From the NCBI GenBank assembly GCA_033239125.1, contig BSWB01000005.1:98269994-98333993 (forward strand): a stretch of 64,000 nt of DNA. The letters are read 5' to 3'. The stretch is from Fagopyrum homotropicum (lineage: Eukaryota; Streptophyta; Magnoliopsida; Caryophyllales; Polygonaceae). The notes under the pieces were generated by a model. That model was not told the DNA's origin. It searched no databases and worked only from the letters and a program-made list of their open reading frames with translations. Position 1 is the first letter of the stretch. Every line of letters begins with the position of its first letter. Below, piece after piece: positions 45,881-56,904 of the stretch. The position numbers and the translations under genes are program-made.

Positions 45881-46357
45881 TAACACCCCAAATCCGCGGA
45901 ACTCGGGATGCCACATTGGGCTAGGATCTCATAGTGGATCCTGACCCTAGCATGACAACAAGTTCACTGGACCTTACAACATGGCACTGACACATATAAA
46001 ACAAATAACATGAAACTGTACAACCAAAAGGTATGCAAGATCATAGCCGAGTATAAAGCGTCATCATCACGCAAGAGGCATACAAAACATCATCCTCACG
46101 CAGGAGGGAATCATAAACAACCCCAAAACCATAACCCCCTATTGTAGAAGAGTCCTCGGCCTGTCACCCTACCAAATCAGTCAGCAGCTCGCCTATCCTG
46201 CAAGACATCTACAACATGGTATGAAACCATTAGCTAACCATACATATATGAGGTAATGCATAAGCACAAGCACAAGTCATGAAAGATAAACACATAACCA
46301 TGCAATCACACATTGACCCGTTTTATCATCTTTATATAATAGTCATTCACTCAAATC

Positions 46358-46464
<107 letters not shown>

Positions 46465-46829
46465 TAAAACTATGTGACACGAGGAATGTATCATCCTCGC
46501 CTCTGGGCTTGCTAGCCATCTGGAAGTAGTGTCGGTCATACAACCCGTGTACCTATGGGAGTGGCTAGCACAAGCACAAGCACAACAAAGTCCTCAATCA
46601 TCAACCACAACCAAAGAAAAGCTCAAACTCTCACAAACTTATTCAAAACTCAAAGAAGATCAAGATGGAGATCCAAAGAAGGAAGGAGAAGAAGATGAAC
46701 GTGAGGGAGAAGATGGAGCTGGAGAGATATGAAATAACCCTCCTTCATAAGCATAAAAGAGGCTTATATAGGAAGTCAGCCCAAAAGCACGAGTCAAGAG
46801 TCAACAAAGTTGCCTGCAGCACACCCTAA

Positions 46830-46920
46830 ACCGCAGGGGCGTCTCAGGGAGGCACAAGTGCGGACCAGGCAAATCGCAGGGGCAGCCTCTGGCTCACACA
46901 GGGGCGGTTCAGGCTGATTC
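46830..46920. repeat. CGCAGGGGCG motifs in the LTR of F
   Basis: CCGCAGGGGCGT at 46831-46842, TCGCAGGGGCAG at about 46874-46885, and ACAGGGGCGGTT at 46898-46909. The last lies in a 22-bp phrase (46899-46920) that matches 55544-55565 in the LTR of E at 20 of 22 positions. Confidence 0.8.
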
Positions 46921-46972
46921 TGAACCCTCAACACTCACTCTCAGCTCCTTACAACTCTCTATCCCTCAGAAT

Positions 46973-47634
46973 CTACAAAACTATCGTTAGATGACCGGCA
47001 TGCTCCTCTCTGCTACGAGAGTACAACATAATGTCATCAATGAAAACAACCAAAAATTGATCAAGGAAGTCGATGAAGATACTGTTCATCAACTCCATGA
47101 AGACTGCTAGGGCCTTCGTAATCCCAAATGGCATCACTACAAACTCGTAGTGTCTATAACGGGTACGAAATGCTGTCCTGTGCACATCTTGCTCCTCACC
47201 CTCAACTGGTGATATCCTGAGCGTAAGTCAATCCGGGAGAAAACTGTAGCTCCCTGAAGCTGATCAAGCAGATCATCAATACAAGGCAGTAGATACTTGT
47301 TCTTGATGGTCACCTTGTTCATCTCTTTGTAATCAATGCACAATCTCAACGATCCGTCCTTCTTCCGCACGAAAAGGACAAATGCTTCCCATGGGGATAT
47401 GCTAGGGTAGATGAAGCTCTTCTGAGCCAACTCCTCGAGTTGCTTCTTCAGCTCCAACATCTCGACAGGCGCCATACGATATGGGGCCTTCGAGATCGGT
47501 CTCGTACCAGGCTCCAACTTGATACTGAAGTGCGCATTCCTCTGAGGCGGCAAGCTAGACGGCTCAATAAACACGTCTGCAAACTCACATACCACTGGAA
47601 TATCCTCCAATGTTGGACTCTCTCCATCCTTCAT
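46973..47634 (-). pseudogene. reverse transcriptase of F, broken
   Basis: A 165-codon stretch (47137-47634) gives VVCEFADVF, SSLPPQRNAHFSIKLEPGTR, FVRKKDGSLRLCIDYKEMNK and VFSRIDLRSGYHQLRV. A frameshift near 47185 leads to FRTRYRHYEFVVMPFGITKA and the catalytic FIDDIMLYS (46973-47185). It stops at the junction with the LTR-like region, so thumb and RNase H are missing. Confidence 0.85.
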
Positions 47635-47658
47635 GGCATAACACCAAAAAACATCACA

Positions 47659-48045
47659 TCACTGTGCTATCATCCTCGCTGCTCGTACGACATTGATAAC
47701 AGAACCCGTCTTCCCAAGGTCCCAACCTCGGAAGACCTCTATTTGACCTACCTCGGTAGGGATTGTAACAATACTCCTACCAACATCTAATACCGCATGG
47801 TATCTATGCATCCAATCCATACCTAATATGACCTCTTCATGCATCAATGGTATGACTAAGAAGTCCACAAGCAACACACGAGTCCCTAAACTAAGGGGAC
47901 AACTACGTATCTCGCGGGTACCTCTGACCCTACTACCATTAGGTAACCCTATAGTAAAGGGTATCCCCTCTATAGTAGCTAAACTCAGACGCTTAACACA
48001 TACATTAGAAATAAAGGAACACGTAGCACCCGTATCAAATAAAAC
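47659..48045 (-). pseudogene. aspartic protease of F, cut by element D
   Basis: VTVLFDTGATCSFIS (active-site D-T-G-A), IPLMHEEVILGMDWMHRYHAVLD and the downstream linker match the chromovirus protease. The frame begins within the LTR of D (first 39 or so codons of the 170-codon ORF ending at 47659), which marks the insertion point at 48045/48046. Confidence 0.88.
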
Positions 48046-49864
48046 TGTTACGCTAAGATTGTGACACGCAAAAGTCTTAAATTTATAACTCGATATATTT
48101 TTCCTAACTCCTAGCGAACCCACAGTGTATGGGTCGTTTTGTAGTAAGGATAGTATTCCGAGGTCGAACACAAAGACTAAGGTGAAATTGAATCAAACAG
48201 TGACTAAGGATAGTGTTGATCTAGGCTAAGAAAAGAGAAAGAAATAAAGAAATGAAAATCTCAATGTTTTTGGATTGGTTTTGTGGTGATCAATCAAGGA
48301 TCACAAATCATGCAAGATTAAAAAACAACTAAGCTAGCAACACAATTAAGCAAACACAAACACGAGATAGGTAATCAAAGAAAGAAAAGCGGATTCTAGG
48401 GGTTAGAAATTCCGGTTATGGCATTGGACTCAAGCTTCTAATCATTCCTTGGATCAACTATGGTATGTTGGGAAAGGGTGTTTCTCAAATGGAACCAATC
48501 ACCGGGTAGGTCTCATGATCCACTAATCTCGCAACTAAGGTCCTATTACCGGGTAAGTCTCTAAGAGCCTAGGGTTGGGAAATCTACACAAGCCGGATTG
48601 CTATCTAAGGATCTAACCTCTCCTTACCGGGTAAGTCTCGGGAAGACAAGTCCTAAATATCAATCCTAGCACACTCAATCCAATAGCGGCTTATGAGGCT
48701 CACTACTACTTAGAGTTCATCATCTATGGCACTTAAGATCGGAAATCACCGGGTAGGTCTCTTCCCTCACTTATATTGCTAGCATTAGGCCACCCTAGGC
48801 TAGATTAAGCTTAACAAACACTAGGATTTCAACAATCTAACATCCTAACATGCAGATCTATCAATACAAGCATAACAGAAGCAAATCATGGGCAGTTCAT
48901 TCATTCCACGGCCGTGGTCTGGGTAGAACATACCATGATTTCTAATAGAACTTAAGTACGAGCAAGCAAGTCATCCAAATGTACGTTTAAGTCTATCCTA
49001 TTATAGTCCAAGCCATAACCATCATTTCCTTACCCTAGAATCGCATCTATTTAGCCAACAACATGCATCTTAATAATCAAACTTAACAAGCATACATTCA
49101 TGGCTTCCATACCAAGATAATGAAATGAAAGAGAGATGAATCAAATAGAACAAGAAAACAACCTGAATAAATGTTGAGAAAGACTTACAATCCTTCCAAA
49201 GAAGGTTCGAATCGTTTCTTACAACCCTAGCAACTGTCTTCAACAAAACTCTCAAAAACTATGAAAATTATGAAACTAGTGTGCTTCTTCACCTTCTCCA
49301 AATGAGGGTGTTTCTTCTCCTCCAAGAGTAGCTCCAATCCAAAATGTTAAAATGAGAGAGTATGGGAGAGGATGTGTGTGAGGTCAGGTCCCTTTTTAGA
49401 ATCAGCCTGCAAGAGTACTTATAGCCTTCACCATTTGCAAGAGTCGGTTATGGAGATCGTGGGACAGCTGTCCCAGCTGTCCAGAGGGAATCACGGTCCA
49501 TTCCACGGCCGTGGAAGTCCCAGGGACCGTGGTTTGGGTGTTTCATCCCTCTTTTGATCGTTGAGCCATGAGTTGGTGCAAGGCATGCACCAACATGGCC
49601 CTATGTGTTCTCCTTAGCTCCTAGCTTGCTTCTTAATTAGTCCCAAGGTGTATCATTACGAGGAACGATCCTCGAATGTATCAATTAAGCTCCAAAGGCC
49701 CCCCAAAATACCTACAAAACATGCAAAAGTTCGTGTAGACGTCTATCTCGACAACATACATGAATTAAGTGCAAATCGTCACGAACTAATGCTAAACTAT
49801 GCATGAATAGCAAAAAAAACTACCTAAATGAATGTCTAGACTAACGTCATAAATCGTGTTATCA
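48046..49864 (-). repeat. 3' LTR of element D
   Basis: 1819 bp; in its own sense TGATAACACG to AGCGTAACA, homologous to the LTR of C but longer and clearly diverged. Palindrome cores CCACGGCCGTGG at 48906-48917 and 49504-49515; the latter forms an array (49492-49533) with the 6 and 12-nt spacers of the C array. A separate perfect 16-bp palindrome lies at 49461-49476. Confidence 0.92.
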
Positions 49865-50880
49865 AAATACCCCATACTTAAGGTTTGCTCGTCCCCGAGC
49901 AAGACCCAACTATAGACTAAAAGATGACATGATTTATGCATGCAGAAAAGCAACAAAATCTTTTTGGAATTGTGCATCTAATATTGGATCACCTTCATAG
50001 TCATGTTTCATGGCAATGGACAAGCAATCATGCATCAAACAAATGAAGGCATGGAAAGACAATTATACTTAACTAGAAAGCATGCATGAAAGGTAACAAT
50101 GAAGAAGTCAAGATGATCATGAGTATATCCAATCTTGATTACTAAGTCTTACACACATGCAAATAGGTCACAAGGACTTAGGAAAGAAAAGGCCAAGAAA
50201 CGTTGTGAATAGGTGGGAATTTTTAGGTCTTGTGACTACTCCGGGAAAGGAACTAACTCAACAATTTCATTTTCGATCAACTTCACCACAAGTGTATATT
50301 TTCTCCATCTTTTCTTTGTTTTCTTTTCTTTTTCACTTTCCTTTTCTTTTATTTTTGAGGCAATGACATTGGTGTACAAAAGCCGAAACCTTGGTGATTA
50401 GCGGGCCTCGGGATTTTTCCGAGGCGTCTCACACCGGGCACACATACCAAGGCTCGTTAGGACATTCGGTTTATCCGACTTTGGCAAGGCACAAACACCC
50501 GATTATGTGAATGGTGCCGAGTTACTCGTCATCAAAACCAAAGTCCCCAAACCTTTTTTTTTCTACACTTTTCACAAAAAATTCGGCACTTCATTCACCA
50601 CATTCATTCATCAACAACTTCACCCCACACTTGCTTTTCACACACTCAACACACTAGCATGCTCCTATTTCCGGATGGGTCAAAAGAGGTCAAATTTTTA
50701 TATCAATTGAGGTGCTCAAACAACATGATCAAGATGAGAAGTGGAGAAAGATGAATTGCCTTAATCACTCCTAAATGATGTGCAAGAACTAGCATGTAAT
50801 TTCGACTATCAATCCTCAATCCAATCAAGACAAACATCATGATCACAATCCATACATAGGATTCAAGATAAGTAATTCAT
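49865..50880 (-). other. 3' noncoding region of D
   Basis: Polypurine tract complement ACCCCATACTT at 49869-49879. The noncoding block shared with A and C lies at 50362-50535, including a 7-bp-arm hairpin (50405-50425). It joins the integrase directly at about 50870-50880. The ORFs on the opposite strand (50157-50710) are not convincing. Confidence 0.7.
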
Positions 50881-51525
50881 GTCTAGCAACCTCTTCTCAC
50901 CGGCCTCCTTGAGGTCAAAATTCAGCCACCTTATGGCCCAATACGCCCTATGCTCCATCTCCACCGGAAGGTGGCAAGACTTGCCATAAACTAGCTTGTA
51001 GGAAGTGGTGCCAATCGGTGTCTTGAAAGCGGTTCTATATGCCCATAAGGCATCATCGAGCTTCATAGCCCAATCCTTTCTCGTCCTAGAAACCGTCTTC
51101 TCAAGGATCCCTTTTATCTCCCGGATTGAGATCTCCACTTGGCCACTAGTTTGGGGATGGTAAGGTGTTGCCACCTTATGAGTTACCCCATACTTAGCCA
51201 AAAGTGTCCCAAAATTTCTATTGGTGAAGTGCTTTCCTCCATCGCTTATGATCACCCTTGGTGATCCAAACCTAGGGAAAATCACTCGGTTGAAGAACCG
51301 CACCACAACCTTGGCATCATTTGTGGGAAATGAGATTGCTTCTACCCATCTTGACACATAGTCCACCGCCAATAGGATGTAGAGGTTGCCACCAGAAGAG
51401 GGGAATGGCCCCATGAAGTCCACATCCCAAACATCAAATATCTCCACCTCTTGTATGTTGTTCAAGGGCATCTCATTCCTCCTTGAGATGTTGCCCGTCC
51501 TTTGGCAAGCATCACAAGCTACCAC
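50881..51525 (-). pseudogene. integrase of D, C-terminally deleted
   Basis: An open stretch with CDACQRTG, FDVWDVDFMGPFPSSGG, VIISDGGKHF and PYHPQTSGQVEISIREIK: the D, D and E positions are all present. After EAGEKRLLDMN it jumps to sequence homologous to the 3' noncoding region of C (near 40394), so the C-terminal domain is lost. A TAG (51529-51531) in the CxxC side of the zinc domain separates it from the large upstream frame. The 11-mer complement ACCCCATACTT occurs at 51185-51195 in the AKYGV codons. Confidence 0.88.
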
Positions 51526-51531
51526 AAAATT

Positions 51532-53958
51532 CTACACGTCCTTGAACAAACTTGGCCAATAAAACCCGGAATGCAACACCTTTGCACACGTCTTGTGTGA
51601 GCTAGCATGACCTCCACATAGCAAGGAATGACAATGGCGGATCACACTCTCCACCTCGTCCTCCGATATGCATCTCCTAAAGACCCCATCCGGTCCTCTC
51701 TTGAACAAAAGCGGTTCACTCCAATAGTAATGCCCCACATCCTTGAAGAACTTTTTTCTTTGGGCATACGATAGACCGGGTGACACCTCTTCACAAATGA
51801 GATAGTTCACTATGTCGGCATACCATGGCTCATTGCCCCTTGACACTTGAAACAAGCACTCCTCCACCATTTGCATTTGCTCATCCCGGAATGAGTAAAC
51901 AATCGGGATGTCATCTCTCTCAATCTCCAATGGTGGGAGTCTACTAAGGTGGTCCACCACAGAATTTTTGGACCCTTTCTTGTCCCGGATCTCCAAATCA
52001 AACTCTTGAAGAAGAAGAAGAAGGATCCACCGAATCAAACGAGGTTTGACATCCTTCTTTGTAAGGAGGTAACGGATCGCAGCATGATCCGTATACACAA
52101 TGACCTTCGCTCCAACAAGATACGAGCGGAACTTCTCAAATGCATATACAACCGCTAGCAACTCCTTCTCGGTGGTAGCGTAATTGAGTTGGGCATCATC
52201 TAGCGTTTTGCTAGCATAATAGATGGCATGTGTAAGCCCATCTTTCCTTTGTCCCAAAACAGCCCCAACGGCTACATCACTCGCGTCACACATGATCTCA
52301 AATGGTAAACTCCAATCCGGAGGTTGCATGATAGGTGCGGAGATCAAAACATTCTTCAACCTACAAAAAGCCTCAAGGCAATCCTTGGAGAAAACAAACT
52401 CAACATCTTTCAGTAGTGGGTTAGTAAGAGGATTAGAAATTTTAGAGAAATCTTTTATGAATCTCCGGTAAAAACCGGCATGCCCTAAGAAACTCCTTAC
52501 CCCCTTCACCGAGGTAGGTGGTGGCAACTTCTCTATTGTCTCTATCTTAGCCCTATCAACCTCAATGCCTCGGTTGGATACCAAGTGTCCCAACACAATG
52601 CCTTCACTTACCATGAAGTGGCATTTCTCCCAATTCAAGACAAGGTTAGTCTCCTCAAATCTCTTTAGCACTAAAGACAAGTTAGCTAAACAATCATCAA
52701 ATGAAGATCCATAAACAGAGAAATCATCCATAAAAACTTCCATGATGTTTTCAATATATTCAGAAAATATGGCCATCATACACCTTTGAAAGGTGGCGGG
52801 TGCATTACACAACCCAAATGGCATTCTCCTATATGCATATGTACCCCAAGGACATGTGAATGTAGTTTTCTCTTGGCCATCCGGGTGGATAGGGATTTGG
52901 AAGAATCCACTATAACCATCCAAGTAACAAAAGTGTGAATGTTGAGCTAATCTCTCTAGCATTTGGTCAATAAAGGGAAGAGGGAAGTGATCTTTCCTAG
53001 AGGCCACATTTAGTTTCCTATAATCTGTACACATCCTCCATCCCGTAACCGTCCTAGTAGGGATTAGTTCATTATTCTCATTAGTCACTACGGTCATCCA
53101 ACCCTTCTTAGAAACCACATGCACGGGACTAACCCACTTACTATCCGAAATCGGGAAAATGATTCCTGCATCTAGCAATTTAAGGATCTCTTTCTTGACT
53201 ACTTCTTTCATGATACGGTTTAGTCTTATTTGAGGTTCAATTGAAGGTTTATGATTATCTTCCATTAAGATCTTATGCATGCACAAGGAAGGTTTAATGC
53301 CAACTAAGTCATCAATGGTATAACCTATAGCTCTCCTATGCAATCTCAACTCATGCAACAATCTATTCAACTCATCATCATTCAAGCATGCATTAACAAT
53401 CACCGGATAAGTAGAATCTTTACCAAGAAAAGCATACTTAAGATGAGAGGGGAGGGGTTTAAGTTCAAGTTTAGGAGGACATTTATCGATTGGAGATGCT
53501 CCATACAATGTAGGTTGAGATGAATCCAAAGCTATGGAAGACTCCTCAGGGCTTCTTGAAGCTTGATCAACCACTAAGGCATTTTCTGGAGAAACCACGG
53601 GCAAAATCAGGGTCTCTGGCATAACCACGGCTGTGGAACTTGCTAAGCTAGCACTTTTGAGCATTCCAGAGAGTTCCACGGGACAAATCACGGCTGTGGT
53701 TCTTGGTGACAGACCGTGATTCCTACAGTGATTCAGCATGACTTCGTGCACTTCAATTTCAGCACTTGTCTCCTTTTCCAATGCATTCAAAGCCTTGATT
53801 TCTTCATTGCAATCATATTCTAACCCTTCCTCCATCAAACTTAAGATAAGAACCTTCTCCAAGGGGTCCTTGATCAAAATCGAGCTCATAACTTCTCTAC
53901 ATTCCTCTTGCTTGACAATGTTGAACACATATTCACCAAGGGCTGACCCCTTCATCAT
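51532..53958 (-). CDS. PR-RT linker, reverse transcriptase, RNase H and integrase zinc start of D
   Basis: 808 uninterrupted codons, the best preserved retroelement frame here. Order: acidic linker (residues 1-170) with two palindrome arrays (53595-53719), RT entry (MKEVVKKEILKLLDAGIIFP), YLDGYSGFFQIPIHPDGQEK, catalytic FMDDFSVYG, FLGHAGFYRRFIKDFSKIS, RNase H (MCDASDVAVGAVLGQ, YATTEKELLAVVYAFEKFRS, YTDHAAIRYL), then GGHASSHKTCAKVLHSGFYW of the integrase HHCC region. RT and RNase H catalytic acids are present, so these domains could be active. It would normally be released from a gag-pol polyprotein, but the frame is not joined to gag and the integrase is cut short. Confidence 0.92.
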   Translation of the reverse strand: MMKGSALGEYVFNIVKQEECREVMSSILIKDPLEKVLILSLMEEGLEYDCNEEIKALNALEKETSAEIEVHEVMLNHCRNHGLSPRTTAVICPVELSGMLKSASLASSTAVVMPETLILPVVSPENALVVDQASRSPEESSIALDSSQPTLYGASPIDKCPPKLELKPLPSHLKYAFLGKDSTYPVIVNACLNDDELNRLLHELRLHRRAIGYTIDDLVGIKPSLCMHKILMEDNHKPSIEPQIRLNRIMKEVVKKEILKLLDAGIIFPISDSKWVSPVHVVSKKGWMTVVTNENNELIPTRTVTGWRMCTDYRKLNVASRKDHFPLPFIDQMLERLAQHSHFCYLDGYSGFFQIPIHPDGQEKTTFTCPWGTYAYRRMPFGLCNAPATFQRCMMAIFSEYIENIMEVFMDDFSVYGSSFDDCLANLSLVLKRFEETNLVLNWEKCHFMVSEGIVLGHLVSNRGIEVDRAKIETIEKLPPPTSVKGVRSFLGHAGFYRRFIKDFSKISNPLTNPLLKDVEFVFSKDCLEAFCRLKNVLISAPIMQPPDWSLPFEIMCDASDVAVGAVLGQRKDGLTHAIYYASKTLDDAQLNYATTEKELLAVVYAFEKFRSYLVGAKVIVYTDHAAIRYLLTKKDVKPRLIRWILLLLLQEFDLEIRDKKGSKNSVVDHLSRLPPLEIERDDIPIVYSFRDEQMQMVEECLFQVSRGNEPWYADIVNYLICEEVSPGLSYAQRKKFFKDVGHYYWSEPLLFKRGPDGVFRRCISEDEVESVIRHCHSLLCGGHASSHKTCAKVLHSGFYWPSLFKDV
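53595..53719. repeat. palindrome arrays in the PR-RT linker of D
   Basis: CCACGG at 53595, 24 nt, CCACGGCTGTGG at 53625-53636. Then CCACGG at 53676, 6 nt, TCACGGCTGTGG at 53688-53699, 14 nt, CCGTGA at 53714-53719. This is the same protein slot as in element A. Confidence 0.8.
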
Positions 53959-53989
53959 TGTGGATAATTTGAACTTGATATTCTCTTCT

Positions 53990-54562
53990 CTAATGTAGAA
54001 AGAGAGAATTCCATTTTTTCAATCCACCAAACATCCGGATGTGGCTAAGAAAGGCCCCCCCTAAGATGATAGGAACCGGATAGTCCGCCGGGATGTCCAA
54101 AACAACGAAGTCTATTGGCACATAGAACTTCCCAAGCTGAACCGGTATGTCCTCTAAGATCCCTACGGGGTGAGTGATTGAACGGTCCGCCATGTAAAGG
54201 GTCATCTTGACCGGCTTTGGCTCTCCTAGCCCAACCTTGTTGCAAAGTGCAAGCGGGATGATGGTTACACTTGCTCCAAGATCACATAGGGCTTCATACT
54301 TCACTTCTCCAACCCCAATCGGCACACAAAAAGATCTCGGATCTCTTAGCTTAGGAGGCATCTCCTCTTTCATGGTTTGAATCAACTCGGAAGATCTCTT
54401 TCTCATCCTTACTTCCCCATACTCCTCCAACTTCCTCTTGTTGGAGAGTATTTCCTTCAAAAACTTTCCATAGGCCGGCATACCTAGAATAGCATCCATG
54501 AACGGAATGTTAATATGCAATTTAGACATAAGTTCAAGGAATTTACCGAAGTGTTTGTCCAA
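53990..54562 (-). pseudogene. gag C-terminus and protease of D
   Basis: MDKHFGKFLELMSKLHINIP and YGKFLKEILSNKRKLEEYGE match the gag end of A. The protease shows PIGVGEVKYEALCDLGAS (active site D-L-G-A-S) and VPIILGGAFLSHI. A short shift at 53959-53989 separates it from the 808-codon frame. A stop lies just upstream near 54572, where element E has inserted. Confidence 0.87.
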
Positions 54563-55688
54563 ACGAGCTCATGCTTGTGATTGTGGGAACGGTAGTTGAC
54601 CGAAAATATTTCTATGGTCGTCTATACCCAATCAAAAGTAAATCCCGACTTAGCACTAAGAACAAGTATAATGATTAAGTAAGGGTCGAACCCAAGAGAG
54701 TTAAGGTGTTTTAGATGCAATTATTGATTATAATGACAAGTGACACAAAGGGGGGTTTTGGTTGAATTGATGCACAAAAACTTATAAAGACGATAAATGC
54801 GACAAGTAAGACAATAGTGGATGAACCTACACTAGGTTGATTCTAAACATGCAATTGCTACTTTGGTGCGTTACTTTTACAAGTTTTTAAGTAATCTCCC
54901 GTCTCGATCATAACATATGTGTTGAGCCAACCGGCATCAACACAACTTAACTTATTAAAGTTTCGTAAACCTACAAGAACAAATAACAAGTTAGCATTCA
55001 AACAAAGACTAAGGGATATAAAGAGAAGATTAAAACCGTTAAACTTATCTTTATATTTGTGTTCCTTTTCTTTAAGTAATTACAACCCGTTATTACTTAA
55101 AGTTGCTACTAGATTAAAGACCCGAACCCGGAACCTGTTAATCCTAGTTGTTTATATGCACTTTAGAACCTAAGGTGATCAATCTCAAGTAATAGTTAAC
55201 ATGCAATTAGACAATAGAGATCAAGGAAACACAAAGCATTACTGAATAAAAACTTATATTAAAAGAACTTACAACCAAAGTAACAAAGCAGCTTCAAACC
55301 AACCCAATGTAGCAAGGGAGTTAACAACTCATTACAATGGAAAAACTCAAGTCTAAAATGGATTTTGTGAGGAAAAGCATGGATGATCCTAGCAATCAGC
55401 CATGGACTATTTATACTACAAAAGACACTTAATTAGGAGTAAATAGCTGGTCTAAAACAGCCACCTTAAATGCCATAAAGGTAGTATAAATAGCCGGAGT
55501 AAAGCTTCTGGCTATAAACCGCAGGGGCGGCCTTCAGGAACCGCAGGGGCGGTTTAGGCTGAATCGGTTGATCTTCTTCAGAACCGCTGGGGTGGCTACA
55601 TAACTCCGCTGGGGCGGATCTTTAATGCACTTCAATGTCTGACCTTTCACCTTCTTGACGTTTCTGATGTCAAGCCGCCGGGGCGTCC

Positions 55689-55716
55689 CTATGTCGACGC
55701 AGGGGCGTCGACATAG
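55689..55716. repeat. perfect hairpin, 12-bp arms and AGGG loop
   Basis: The left arm is CTATGTCGACGC (55689-55700), the loop AGGG (55701-55704), and the right arm is the exact reverse complement (55705-55716). Confidence 0.95.
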
Positions 55717-55804
55717 CCTCTACGTCTTCCAGCTCCCAGGTTGGGGCGCAGGCAGGGGCGCAGTGTGAGACGCAGGGGAGCTGGTCTTCATATCTTCAGG
55801 GCAG

Positions 55805-55845
55805 GTCACCGCAGGGGCGCCAAGGAGTGGCGCAGGGGCGGTGAC
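55805..55845. repeat. two-tier inverted repeat with paired AGGG
   Basis: The outer arms GTCACCGC (55805-55812) and GCGGTGAC (55838-55845) and the inner arms GCGCC (55817-55821) and GGCGC (55829-55833) pair. An AGGG sits on each side between the tiers and a 7-nt apex is left. Confidence 0.92.
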
Positions 55846-56113
55846 ACACTTCATGGCCGGCGCTGGTGAAGGCGCAGGGAATGTTTCAGGGGAAACGTCA
55901 TCCGCAAGGGCGGCTGCAAGGACCCGTAGGGGCGGTGAGGCAACAGAAGCTTTGCTTCGTGATCGATCTTCACTTCCAAGTGCTTGTAACTCCTTCTTTA
56001 GCTTCTTTTGATCTTCTTCTTCTGGACCAAGGAGTTAGTAGCATAAACCGACACTAATGAAATAAAAAGACTCTAAAAACTATCCTAATTGTTAGTGATT
56101 CCATCACCTATCA

Positions 56114-56904
56114 AACTCCCCCATACTTAGACCTTTTACTCATCCCGAGTAAAAAACAAATGACATCAACTAGACTCAAAGGCCTCAGGAAGCATGAGTA
56201 AGCAGAAAGATAATGGAAAACAAGAGAAAAACCAAGAAAGAAAGAAGGAAAAGAGAGGAAATGTGAGAAAAAGAGATACTACCATCCTTATCTCTCCAAG
56301 AGTGGCCTACCCGGACAACCTCCTTATGACTCCCCTTCTTATGTCGCCAAAACGCCGGAAGAGAAACCTACACTCGGTGTCGGTCATCTTGCCAAGGCGC
56401 CCTTTCGGGTTTTCACCTTGCCATTCTTCTTCTTTTCTCACTTAAACTTACATCCCTCAAGTCCAATTTTGCACCAATCTAAGGTTGGTCGGACTACCTT
56501 CTTTTTACCTAAACCGCCCTTTCGGGTTTTTGGTTTATCCAAGGATTTTCATGCCTTTTTTCCCTTCTTTGGCTTTTTCTCTCTTTTTTTTTTCGAATGA
56601 AACTGTATTCAACAATGCAAAAACAAATGCCAAAAACTACTCAATAAACTGTACAAGCAATGATATATGCCTCCCCCATACTTGAAGTACACTTTGTCAT
56701 CAAAGTGAAAATGAGTCAAAGATAAATGTGGGAGAAGGGAAAGAAATGTACCCCTCAGTGGGGTGGTCCGGATGGACCACCTGGACCCTCCTCCGGTAGG
56801 TAGGGGAAGTGGCGGAAGAAATACTCCTGGTGCTGGTAGATGTCATCAATGCGGTCCTGCTGGCCAGATATCCGGCGACCAAAAGAGGCCTCAAAACTGG
56901 CTTG
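56114..56904 (-). other. 3' noncoding region of E
   Basis: Polypurine tract complement CTCCCCCATACTT at 56116-56128, and an identical 13-mer at 56671-56683 beside a GACAAAGTGT block. The short palindromic phrase CGCCCTTTCGGG occurs twice (56398-56409 and 56515-56526), each followed by TTTT. No gene seen. Confidence 0.7.

Larger units (their letters stand above)
48046..54575 (-). mobile_element. Athila-like element D, inserted in F and itself split by E
   Basis: 3' LTR at 48046-49864, 3' noncoding region, shortened integrase, RH-RT, protease, and gag C-terminus up to 54562. Element E interrupts gag at 54575/54576; the rest of gag and the 5' LTR would lie beyond 64 kb. The LTR and 3' region are homologous to C. 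About 3 kb corresponding to the integrase C-terminus and ORF-1-like gene of A is absent. Confidence 0.9.
54576..56113 (-). repeat. 3' LTR of element E with a hairpin cluster
   Basis: 1538 bp; in its own sense TGATAGGTGATGG to CACAATCACA. At least nine CGC-AGGG-GCG-type motifs lie at 55519-55945, including 55539-55554 (6-bp arms), 55689-55716 (12-bp arms) and the compound structure 55805-55845. Confidence 0.85.

Noticed and set aside
55519..55945. CRISPR array or ordinary minisatellite
   Set aside because: The genome is eukaryotic, spacing is irregular and the arms differ between copies. It does not behave as a direct-repeat array.
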